Assembly: GCA_025937075.1 (NCBI GenBank)
Contig: JAICSD010000089.1
Span: 1-12,098 of the forward strand
DNA: 12,098 nucleotides
Source: Vicinamibacteria bacterium
GTDB lineage: Bacteria > Acidobacteriota > Vicinamibacteria > Vicinamibacterales > 2-12-FULL-66-21
Direction of reading: 5' to 3'
Shown: positions 1 through 6,837 of the stretch, piece after piece
Layout: each line of letters opens with the position of its first letter
Numbering within the stretch: the first letter of the stretch is position 1
The notes under the pieces: generated by a model
What the model saw: the letters and a program-made list of their open reading frames with translations, nothing else
The model's database searches: none
What the model was told of the DNA's origin: nothing
Position numbers and translations under genes: made by a program

Positions 1-2
1 AT

Positions 3-1613
3 GCCGTGCAGCACGCCCGGGCGGACACGCTGCCGTCGATCGCCAAGGTCCTCGCGTGGCTGGAAGGACCCGCCGTCGATCGCGCGCTGACGCTTCTGCT
101 CGGCCAGCCGTCGGTGCGCGCGAAGGCCGTCGAATACCTCGTACGGCAGGGCCCGCGCGTGGTGGATTTGCTGATCGAGCAGTTGCGCGCGGAAGATCTC
201 GATACGCGACACGCCGCCGTGGCCGGGCTCGGGAGAATTGGCGACCGGCGCGCGACGCCAGCGCTGCTGGCCGTTCTGGCCGCTGATCCGGCCCTCACCA
301 TTGCGGCGGCGGGCGCGTTGGGACGGATCGGTGACGGCCGCGCCTTCGAGGCGCTCATGGGCTTCGTCGGTGACGAGGATCCCGCCGTCCGTCAGGCCGT
401 CATCGCCGCCCTGAACTCTATCGGACATCCTGGGATGGGCGGGCGCACGGCATTGCTGCTGCGGGATCCACGGCCGCACGTGCGCGAATCTGCGGTACGA
501 ATCGCGGGATATTTCGGCTATCGCGAATGCGCGGACGATCTCCTCGCGCTTTGTCACGACGCCGATCCATTGGTCCGACGCGCCGCGATCGAGCATCTCG
601 CCTTTCTCGACGACCATCGCGTATTCGACACGCTCCTCGCCGCGCTCAGCGATGCCAACGCCAGGATTCGCGCCGCGGCGGTACAGGCCATCGCCCGACT
701 CGATCGCCACGCCGCGGCATCCCTTGTGCCCGCGCTGTGCGACGACGACGCGTGGGTGCGCTACTTCGCCGCTCGTGCCATGGGCGAACATCGTCACGCT
801 CCGGCGCTCGATGACCTCACGCGCGTCGCGCTCGACGATGTGGCCGGACAGGTGCGATTGGCGGCAATCGATGCCTTGGGCCGCATCGGAAGTCCGGCGG
901 CGGTGCCGGCGCTCGCCGCGCTCAGCGTGTCGGGCGATCAGGAGCGTGCGATTGCGGCCATCACAGCGCTCGGCCGCATTTCGCACGAGGACACGTGGCC
1001 GCCGCTGCAGAACGCGCTGCGATCCGCGGACGAAGATGGACGGGCGGCCGCGGCTGAATCAATCTCGCGCCTGGGGGGGAAGGCGGCGATCGAGCTGCTC
1101 GAGTGGTCCGCCGCGGCAGACAACAGCCTCAGGGTCGCGTCCGCAGCCGTGGAAGGGCTGGCGACCATCGCCAGGGATGAAACGATCGGCGCAGCCGCCG
1201 TGCACGCGTTGATCGATCTCGCCGCGGAAGCGTCTCGGAGAGACTTGGTCGTTCCGATGCTGGCAGCTCTCCCCGCTGACGCAATTTCGTCGGTCGCAGA
1301 GGGGCTGCGAGATCCGCGTGGCCAGGTTCGTGTCGCGGTCGTCCAGGCGCTGGGAGGCATGCGACGCGCGGACGCGTCGCGGCGGCTGGAGTCCGCGCTG
1401 GTCGACAGCGCGGCCGAGGTCCGAACCGCTGCCCTCGCGGAACTGCGCCATCTCGGCACACGCGCAATGGAGCGGCGCGTCGTCACGCTCGCGCGCACGG
1501 ATCCGAACCCGATCGTTCGGAGGGCTGCGCTCGCCGTCCTCAAGGTCGCATCCGGCGGCCGCGACGAGCACGCGTGGTCCGCGTTGGAACCGCGCACGGG
1601 CGCGGAGCGCTGA
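3..1613 (+). CDS. HEAT-repeat (PBS-lyase-like) protein, 5' partial, first gene of the chemosensory operon
   Basis: The reading frame is open to the left edge (codon 3-5 is GCC), so the N-terminus is probably missing; the first possible internal start is GTG at 6. About 535 residues are visible, made almost wholly of some 13-15 helical repeats of roughly 31 residues. Each shows the HEAT/PBS-lyase pattern of an acidic-Pro turn, V/I-R, an Ala-rich helix, an A-L-G-R-I-G-like turn, then a second helix of the PALLAVL type. Clear copies begin near residues 65, 125, 155, 185, 218, 250, 280 and 460. No signal peptide, membrane segment or catalytic motif is seen, so the visible part looks like a cytosolic protein-interaction solenoid. 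It ends 3 nt before cheR, so a chemosensory role is inferred from position. HEAT proteins linked to chemosensory systems have precedent (Cpc7 with Che7 of Myxococcus, from memory). The fold is confident; the function is not known. Confidence 0.85.
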   Translation, partial: AVQHARADTLPSIAKVLAWLEGPAVDRALTLLLGQPSVRAKAVEYLVRQGPRVVDLLIEQLRAEDLDTRHAAVAGLGRIGDRRATPALLAVLAADPALTIAAAGALGRIGDGRAFEALMGFVGDEDPAVRQAVIAALNSIGHPGMGGRTALLLRDPRPHVRESAVRIAGYFGYRECADDLLALCHDADPLVRRAAIEHLAFLDDHRVFDTLLAALSDANARIRAAAVQAIARLDRHAAASLVPALCDDDAWVRYFAARAMGEHRHAPALDDLTRVALDDVAGQVRLAAIDALGRIGSPAAVPALAALSVSGDQERAIAAITALGRISHEDTWPPLQNALRSADEDGRAAAAESISRLGGKAAIELLEWSAAADNSLRVASAAVEGLATIARDETIGAAAVHALIDLAAEASRRDLVVPMLAALPADAISSVAEGLRDPRGQVRVAVVQALGGMRRADASRRLESALVDSAAEVRTAALAELRHLGTRAMERRVVTLARTDPNPIVRRAALAVLKVASGGRDEHAWSALEPRTGAER

Positions 1614-1616
1614 GCC

Positions 1617-2519
1617 ATGGCGTTCGACGCGGATTCGCTCGGAATTGCGCGCGCATCGACGCGCCTGCTGCGCGATTTGATCCACGAGCGGCTCGGCTTG
1701 TACTTCGACGACGGCCGCTTCGACCAGCTTGCGGATCGCCTCGCGCCCGTGATGGTACAGCGGGGTTTCGGGTCGCTGCTCGACTACTATTACCTGTTGA
1801 AGTACGACGCGGAGGCAGACGCCGAATGGCCACGCGTGATGGACGCCCTCGCCGTCAACGAGACGTACTTCTGGCGCGAGATCGATCAGATCCGCGCGGT
1901 CGTGGACGTGGTGGTGCCCCAATGCCTGGAAGCGGCCGCAGGACAGCCACTGCAGATCTGGAGCGTTCCGTGCGCGACCGGAGAGGAGCCGCTCACGATA
2001 GCGATGGTGTTGGAGGAGGGCGGCTGGTTCGCGCGGGCGGCGATCCGGATCATCGGGAGCGACGCCAGTCCCGCAGCGATCCACAAGGCGCGTCGCGGAC
2101 TCTATCGCACGCGGTCGTTCCGCAATCTGCCCGTGCCGCTTCGCGAGCGCTATTTTCAGAAAGATGGCGACGAGTGGCGTATCGATGACGCGATCCACCG
2201 CCGCATCACGTGGGACCTCGTGAACCTGCAGAATCCGGCGGACGTGGCACGATGGGGCGCATCGCCAATCGTCTTCTGCCGCAACGTGTTCATTTATTTT
2301 TCCGAAACGAGCATCCGGCGGACGCTCGACCTGTTCGCCGGCTGTATGCCGCCGCGCGGGTATCTCTGCATCGGCGCGTCGGAGTCGCTGCTCCGAATCA
2401 CGACCAGCTTCGAGCTGCAGGAGATTGGCGGGGCGTTCATGTACGTTCGCCGCGCCAGCACGGACGAAACGGCCGCCACAACAGCGCCCAGGCGCGGAAC
2501 CGCACGATGGAACGAGTAA
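1617..2519 (+). CDS. cheR: CheR, chemoreceptor glutamate methyltransferase
   Basis: This 300-residue protein is a SAM-dependent methyltransferase of the CheR family, which methylates glutamates on chemoreceptors to reset sensitivity. An N-terminal all-alpha CheR_N-like region (about 10-75) precedes the motif N81-E-T-Y-F-W-R-E88, matching the usual T-x-F-F-R element. The SAM-binding loop at 115-130 (WSVPCATGEEP, then IAM) is a variant of the usual GCSTGEEPYSIAM. F220-C-R-N-V-F-I-Y-F is the conserved late catalytic-domain motif. There is no C-terminal TPR extension; the last 20 or so residues are a low-complexity Ala/Thr/Arg tail, partly because they overlap the start of cheB by 13 nt. ATG 1617 is preceded by GGAG at 1603-1606 and lies 3 nt after the HEAT gene stop, which suggests translational coupling. 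The identification is firm. The receptor substrate is not in the window. Confidence 0.95.
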   Translation: MAFDADSLGIARASTRLLRDLIHERLGLYFDDGRFDQLADRLAPVMVQRGFGSLLDYYYLLKYDAEADAEWPRVMDALAVNETYFWREIDQIRAVVDVVVPQCLEAAAGQPLQIWSVPCATGEEPLTIAMVLEEGGWFARAAIRIIGSDASPAAIHKARRGLYRTRSFRNLPVPLRERYFQKDGDEWRIDDAIHRRITWDLVNLQNPADVARWGASPIVFCRNVFIYFSETSIRRTLDLFAGCMPPRGYLCIGASESLLRITTSFELQEIGGAFMYVRRASTDETAATTAPRRGTARWNE

Positions 2520-3550
2520 CGAGAGTCCTCGTAGTCGACGACTCGGCGTACGTCCGCAAGACGATCAAGCAGATTCTCTCCCGGAGTCCGTCGCTGGAAG
2601 TCATCGCGACGGCCCGCGGCGGCGACGAGGGCCTCGAGCTCGTCCGCGAACTGCGCCCCGATGTCGTCACGGCTGATTTGATCATGCCGGACATGGACGG
2701 GGCGGAGTTCACACGGCGCGTCATGGACGAGCAGCCGGTACCCGTCGTCATCGTCAGCATCGCCTCGGAATCGAGCGAGCGCGTGCTCGCGGCGCTGGAT
2801 GCCGGCGCGATCGATTTCGTCCAGAAGCCGACGGCGCTTGCGACGGAGAAGGTGTTCGAGATGTCGGAGGAGCTGATCAGCAAGGTGACGGCGGCCGCAC
2901 ACGCGCCAATCGGAAGAACGCGCACGGTGGCCTCCGCGCCGGCGCGTTCACGATCCTCCGCGGTCGCCGTCGCGCGCGGCCTCGTCGACATCGTGGTGAT
3001 TGGCATCTCGACCGGCGGCCCGCAGGCGCTCAAGCTGCTGATTCCGCGGCTCGCTGCGGATCTGCCCGTACCGGTGGCCGTCGTGCTCCACATGCCCGTG
3101 GGCTACACGGAGCTGTTCGCCCGGCGACTGGACGAGATCTCGGCGCTGTCTGTTCGCGAGGCGGCGGAAGGCGACGAGGTTCGTCCGGGCGTCGTGCTGA
3201 TTGCGCCCGCGGGACGGCACTTGACGTTCCGCAAGACGCCTGATGGGCGCGTCCTCGCACACCTCGATCTGCGTCCGCTGGATGCGTCGCACCGGCCATC
3301 TGCCGACGTGTTGTTTCACTCGGCCTCGGAGGTATATGGTGAGCGTGTTCTCGGCATCGTGATGACAGGAATGGGCGCGGACGGCCGCGAAGGATCCGCG
3401 TGGATCAAGGCGGCCGGCGGTACCATATTGACCGAATCGGAAGAGAGCTGCGTCGTGTACGGCATGCCGCGGTCGGTCGTCGAGGCCGGGTTGAGCGACG
3501 GCAGTGTGCCTCTCGATGCGATGGCGGACGCGATCCAGGAGCGCCTGTGA
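2507..3550 (+). CDS. cheB: CheB, chemoreceptor methylesterase/deamidase with receiver domain
   Basis: The 347-residue protein has the full CheB architecture: an N-terminal receiver (about 5-125), a linker rich in Ala/Arg/Ser (about 130-157) and a C-terminal methylesterase (about 160-347). The receiver shows acidic residues D11/D12, phospho-acceptor D57 in TADLIMPDMDG, S84 and K107 in the FVQKP motif. The esterase triad is visible as S168 (GISTGGPQ), H195 (VVLHMP) and D292 (TGMGADG). The product removes methyl groups added by CheR, under control of phosphorylation by CheA. I chose ATG 2507 because the family N-terminus (RVLVVDDSAYVRK) starts there; the frame is open further upstream, but that stretch lies inside cheR and gives no homologous sequence. 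cheB overlaps the cheR end by 13 nt and its TGA overlaps the next start codon (GTGA). Confidence 0.96.
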   Translation: MERVTRVLVVDDSAYVRKTIKQILSRSPSLEVIATARGGDEGLELVRELRPDVVTADLIMPDMDGAEFTRRVMDEQPVPVVIVSIASESSERVLAALDAGAIDFVQKPTALATEKVFEMSEELISKVTAAAHAPIGRTRTVASAPARSRSSAVAVARGLVDIVVIGISTGGPQALKLLIPRLAADLPVPVAVVLHMPVGYTELFARRLDEISALSVREAAEGDEVRPGVVLIAPAGRHLTFRKTPDGRVLAHLDLRPLDASHRPSADVLFHSASEVYGERVLGIVMTGMGADGREGSAWIKAAGGTILTESEESCVVYGMPRSVVEAGLSDGSVPLDAMADAIQERL

Positions 3551-3915
3551 CGCCGAAGGTGCTGATCGTCGACGATTCGGGGCTCGCGCGCCGCAACCTG
3601 CGGCAGATCATCGAGCCTGCCGGATATCAGATCGTCGAGGCCGAGGACGGGCTCATCGCGCTCGAGCGGTACTTCCTTGAAAAGCCGGACGTCGTGCTGC
3701 TCGATCTGGTGATGCGTGGGATGTACGGGCTGGACGTCCTGAAGAAGCTGCGTGAGCTCGACCCGGCCGCGCGGGTGCTCGTGGTGTCTGCGGACGTGCA
3801 GAGCTCGTCGCACGCGCTGGCTGAGCAAGCGGGCGCGAAAGGATTCATCAACAAGCCATTCGATCGCGATGAAATTCTGGGCGCGCTCCAGACCGCCGTC
3901 GCCGGAGTGAAGTAA
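3547..3915 (+). CDS. cheY: CheY-like single-domain response regulator
   Basis: This is a 122-residue stand-alone receiver domain with no output domain. The phosphorylation site is complete: D9/D10 acidic pocket, D53 acceptor (VVLLDLVM), S81 switch residue (VLVVSAD) and K103 (FINKPF). By family knowledge it would accept phosphate from a CheA-type kinase and act by protein contact, for example on a flagellar or pilus motor or on another output. The start is GTG 3547, which overlaps the cheB stop by 4 nt (GTGA) and has AGGAG at 3537-3541, 5 nt away. The next gene encodes a CheC phosphatase and starts inside this stop codon, so the phospho-protein and its likely phosphatase are made together. It could be a CheY for motility or a general phospho-relay receiver; the sequence alone does not separate these. 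Confidence 0.9.
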   Translation: MTPKVLIVDDSGLARRNLRQIIEPAGYQIVEAEDGLIALERYFLEKPDVVLLDLVMRGMYGLDVLKKLRELDPAARVLVVSADVQSSSHALAEQAGAKGFINKPFDRDEILGALQTAVAGVK

Positions 3916-4526
3916 TGGTGCTGACGGTCGAACAGCGCGACGCGCTGACAGAGCTCATCAACATTGGTTTCGGGCGCGCGGCTGCGTCGCTGTCGCGGCT
4001 CACCGGTCACCGCGTCCAGCTCGAAGTCCCGCGTGTGATGATTTGTCCCGTCGGCGAGCTGGGCGACACACTGCGTCCGTATATCGACGGCGACATCGCG
4101 AGCGTCCATCAGGTCTTCTCGGGTCCCGTCGCTGGCGATGCCTTTCTCGTGCTCGATCAACGCAGCGGCGGAATGCTGAAGGAGCTGCTCACGAACGAGC
4201 CCGCGCTGCCGCTCTCGATTGATGCGTCTGCGCGCGAGGTCATCGCCGAGGTGGGCAACATCCTCCTGAACGCGTGCCTCGGCATGTTCGGGAACCTCCT
4301 GAGGGTGCAGGTCTCCTTCGCAGTCCCCCACGTCACGCTCGAGGGCCTCGAGGCGCTGGTCGAATCGGTGATGGTCGAACGCGAGGAGCTGCGCTATGCG
4401 CTCGTCGTGCACGCGGGCTTCCGCCTCAAGAACAGCTCCGTCACGGGATACCTGATCATCGTCTTGAGCGTCGCATCCATCGATCGGCTGATACGCGCGA
4501 TCGATGCGTGGGAGCCCGGTCGGTGA
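3915..4526 (+). CDS. cheC: CheC-type CheY-phosphate phosphatase
   Basis: The 203-residue protein carries two copies of the CheC/CheX/FliY phosphatase signature [D/S]-x3-E-x2-N-x22-P. Copy one is D9-E13-N16-P39, with exactly 22 residues between N and P. Copy two is E108-E112-N115-P138, again with exact spacing but Glu instead of Asp/Ser at the first position. This matches the pseudo-symmetric CheC fold with two potential active sites. It should dephosphorylate the CheY-like protein encoded immediately upstream. ATG 3915 overlaps the cheY TAA (TAATG) and has GGAG at 3904-3907. CheC often works with the receptor deamidase CheD, but no cheD is in the window. The length is close to that of known CheC proteins and no FliN/SpoA domain follows, so FliY is unlikely. 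Confidence 0.9.
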   Translation: MVLTVEQRDALTELINIGFGRAAASLSRLTGHRVQLEVPRVMICPVGELGDTLRPYIDGDIASVHQVFSGPVAGDAFLVLDQRSGGMLKELLTNEPALPLSIDASAREVIAEVGNILLNACLGMFGNLLRVQVSFAVPHVTLEGLEALVESVMVEREELRYALVVHAGFRLKNSSVTGYLIIVLSVASIDRLIRAIDAWEPGR

Positions 4527-4585
4527 CGGCGGCTGTCGAGATCATCCTGCGCGGGCGCGCCGACACGCCCGAGGCGCATCGATGA
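4523..4585 (+). other. Possible 20-codon coupled micro-ORF between cheC and the hybrid kinase
   Basis: A GTG at 4523 overlaps the cheC stop (GTGA). It opens a 20-codon frame (VTAAVEIILRGRADTPEAHR) whose TGA overlaps the ATG of the kinase gene (ATGA, 4582-4585). It bridges the only larger gap in the operon with two 4-nt start/stop overlaps. I do not recognise the peptide. It may only carry ribosomes from cheC to the kinase start, or the double overlap may be chance in GC-rich DNA. No separate ribosome-binding site is obvious. Confidence 0.2.
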
Positions 4586-6189
4586 GCGCCCATGTCCTGG
4601 ATCCGGCGATCGCTCGCTGGATTGCCGAATTCGCCGAGCAGGGCATCTTCACCACCGATCATCAACTCGTCGTAACGAGCAGGAATCGCTGTCTCGAACA
4701 GCACGCGGGGCGCGCATCGGCCGACGTGGTTGGCCGTCCACTCTTCGACGTATTTCCGGATCTCGTCTCACGCGGACTCGACGAGCCCTACCACGAGGCC
4801 ATCGCCGGTCATGGCTACCTGTTGTCCCACCTGCTGCATCGCTACCTGCTGCCCATGCCGGCGAGCGGCGGTCAGCCGCTCTTTGCCAACATGCCGCAAC
4901 GCGCGCGCATTGCGCCCCTGGTGCTGGAGGATCGTATCGTCGGCACGATCACCGTCATCGACGACGTCAGCGAGCGCGTGGCATCCGAGCACGAGCTGCG
5001 CAAGCAGATCGACGCGCAGCTCGCCGCCAGAACCGCGGCCGAGAAGGCGCTGCGCGTCAAGGATGACTTCCTCGCGACGCTTTCGCACGAAATCAGGACT
5101 CCTCTGAATGCCGTGCTCGGCTGGGCGCGCATCCTGATCGAGCGCGAGCTCGAGCCGCAGCTCCTCGCGCGCGCCGTGGAGTCGATCTTCCGCAACGCGA
5201 CCGTCCAGGCACGAATGATCGATGATCTGCTCGATACCGCGCGGATCATGGCAGGCAAGCTGCGCCTGCAGATGCAGCCAGTGGATCTCGTGGCCGTGTC
5301 GATCGCGGCGCTCGACGTGATGGGGCCGTCGATCGAGGCGAAAAAGATTCAGCTCAGACGATACCTCGACCCGGCGCTTCAAAGCGTGGCGGGCGATCCC
5401 GATCGGCTTCAGCAGATCGTCTGGAATCTGCTGTCGAACGCGGCCAAGTTCACGGAGGCGGGGGGCACGATCGAGCTGCGGCTCGAGCAGCTCGCCGGCC
5501 GCGCGCGGATTGTGGTGAGCGACACGGGAAAGGGGATCGAAGCCGAGTTCCTTCCGTTGATTTTCGACCGCTTCCGCCAGGCCGACACGTCCAGCAGCCG
5601 CCGCGAAGGGGGCCTCGGCCTCGGGCTCGCGCTCGTCAGGGAGCTCGTGGAGCTGCACGGAGGGGTCGTCCGCGCCAACAGCGCCGGTATCGGGCAAGGC
5701 TCGACGTTTATCGTCGAAATCCCGACGAGCCCCTCTCACCAACGTCAGGGGCCGGCGGGCGATGCCTCGTCAGCGACGCCGCACGACGCACTCGCGGGGA
5801 TGCACGTGCTGCTCGTCGAGGACGAAGACGATGCGATGGCGCTGCTCTCCGCCACGCTTCACGACACGCGCGCACGCGTGACGACGCTGACGTCTTGCGC
5901 CGCCGCACTGGACTACATTCGCAGTGCGGCAGACGATGAGCGTCCCCACGTGCTCGTTTCGGACATCGGAATGGCGCCCCAGGACGGCTACCATCTCATC
6001 GCAGAGGTACGGAAGCTGCCAGCGGACCAGGGCGGGAGCATTCCGGCCGTCGCCGTCACGGCCTACGCATCAGCGACTGATCGGCAGCGAGTGCTGGACG
6101 CGGGGTACCACGAACACGTTCCGAAACCCGTGGACCCCGCGGCCCTCGTCGCGGCGATCGCCCGGGCGAGACGCGATTCGGGCGTCTGA
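4582..6189 (+). CDS. Soluble PAS-HisKA-HATPase-receiver hybrid histidine kinase
   Basis: The 535-residue protein has no membrane segment. Domains in order: a PAS-like sensor (about 12-125), a helical linker (about 128-160), HisKA with phospho-acceptor H169 (LSHEIRTPLNAVLGW), HATPase_c (about 270-382) with N box N282/N286 (WNLLSNAAKF), G1 D314 (DTGKGI) and G2 G344 (GLGLGL), then a Ser/Pro linker and a receiver (about 406-530) with E413/D414, acceptor D461 (SDIGM) and K515 (PKPVDP). It is therefore predicted to autophosphorylate and pass phosphate to its own receiver. I chose ATG 4582, which has GAGG 7 nt upstream; an in-frame ATG at 4504 lies inside cheC and adds only Arg/Gly-rich sequence. 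It is last in the chemosensory operon, so it may signal into the same pathway (inference). The signal sensed is unknown. Confidence 0.93.
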   Translation: MSAHVLDPAIARWIAEFAEQGIFTTDHQLVVTSRNRCLEQHAGRASADVVGRPLFDVFPDLVSRGLDEPYHEAIAGHGYLLSHLLHRYLLPMPASGGQPLFANMPQRARIAPLVLEDRIVGTITVIDDVSERVASEHELRKQIDAQLAARTAAEKALRVKDDFLATLSHEIRTPLNAVLGWARILIERELEPQLLARAVESIFRNATVQARMIDDLLDTARIMAGKLRLQMQPVDLVAVSIAALDVMGPSIEAKKIQLRRYLDPALQSVAGDPDRLQQIVWNLLSNAAKFTEAGGTIELRLEQLAGRARIVVSDTGKGIEAEFLPLIFDRFRQADTSSSRREGGLGLGLALVRELVELHGGVVRANSAGIGQGSTFIVEIPTSPSHQRQGPAGDASSATPHDALAGMHVLLVEDEDDAMALLSATLHDTRARVTTLTSCAAALDYIRSAADDERPHVLVSDIGMAPQDGYHLIAEVRKLPADQGGSIPAVAVTAYASATDRQRVLDAGYHEHVPKPVDPAALVAAIARARRDSGV

Positions 6190-6210
6190 CGCGCCCCACG
6201 CCCGCGATCC

Positions 6211-6804
6211 CTATTCGGCGATCACGACAGGCGTATCCACAACGTGTTCGGCGACGAACCACGCCTGGAGCTCGTTCGTACGGATCACGTCGCTGACGAT
6301 CAGATCGTTCGTCCCCTGATCGTCTTGTTCGGCGGCCCGGCGAGCCATCGTGCGCGCTTCCTTCAGCACGATCTCGTGCGCGTGGAGCAGCCGCGAGATC
6401 TGGACCGGCACCTCTTCGCGCCCCTTCGGTGGCCGCGGAACGATCGTCGTTTCCGCCACGTCGTGCGACATGGCGACGCTTATCCCGCCCAGGAGCTGGA
6501 TGCGCTCGGCGAGCTCGTCCACGAGCTTGTTCTGCTCTTCGTAATGCTTGTCGAACAGCAGGTGCAGTTGATAGAACGTCGGCCCCGAGACCTGCCAATG
6601 GTGCTTCTTGTACAAATCTCGCAGGGTCATGGTGTCTGCAAGCAGTTGATTCAGGTTCGCGACACTCTCGCGGCAGATGTTCTCCGAGAGCGCAATCGGC
6701 ATTCTCACGAGGTGTCCGAACGGCTGAATCTCGTGCGCCCTTTGATGCACGACCGGGCTGGCGTGCTGGAGGATCTCATCGGCGTCCAGGATGGCTTTGC
6801 TCAT
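6211..6804 (-). CDS. dps: Dps-family ferritin-like DNA-binding/iron-storage protein
   Basis: This 197-residue protein has the Dps intersubunit ferroxidase site with the exact spacing of E. coli Dps H51-H63-D67-D78-E82: here H69 (KKHHWQVSGP), H81, D85, D96 and E100. Such proteins assemble into 12-subunit shells that oxidise and store iron with peroxide and often coat DNA. Compared with E. coli Dps, the N-terminal tail is about 18 residues longer. It holds several histidines (H14, H20, H24, H31), which could bind metal or, with K3 and R22, contact DNA. The ATG at 6804 has a good GAAAGGA ribosome-binding site 6 nt upstream. The gene lies 33 nt downstream of the decarboxylase gene on the same strand and converges on the hybrid kinase gene with a 21-bp gap. 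No convincing promoter of its own is seen in that 33-nt gap. Confidence 0.94.
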   Translation of the reverse strand: MSKAILDADEILQHASPVVHQRAHEIQPFGHLVRMPIALSENICRESVANLNQLLADTMTLRDLYKKHHWQVSGPTFYQLHLLFDKHYEEQNKLVDELAERIQLLGGISVAMSHDVAETTIVPRPPKGREEVPVQISRLLHAHEIVLKEARTMARRAAEQDDQGTNDLIVSDVIRTNELQAWFVAEHVVDTPVVIAE

Positions 6805-6837
6805 GACGGTTCCTTTCGCAAGAAAAGTTCCACGCGT

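Noticed and set aside
1059..2198. Long open frame (379 codons) on the minus strand opposite the HEAT and cheR genes
   Set aside because: It spans two well-supported genes, has an Arg/His/Asp-rich composition typical of antisense frames in GC-rich DNA, and shows no recognisable domain.
2210..2506. In-frame upstream extension of cheB by 99 codons
   Set aside because: It lies wholly inside cheR, gives no CheB-like sequence, and the family N-terminus begins at ATG 2507.
4768..5742. Long minus-strand open frame (324 codons) opposite the hybrid kinase
   Set aside because: Shadow of the kinase gene; composition is antisense-like and no domain is seen.
6172..6215. Terminator between the converging kinase and dps genes
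   Set aside because: Only a 4-5 bp stem (GCGT/ACGC or GGGCG/CGCCC) is seen and there is no T-run; not enough to call.
6805..6837. Possible ECF-type promoter (GGAACTT, 17 nt, GTC) before dps
   Set aside because: Transcription would begin inside the dps coding region, so it cannot serve this gene.
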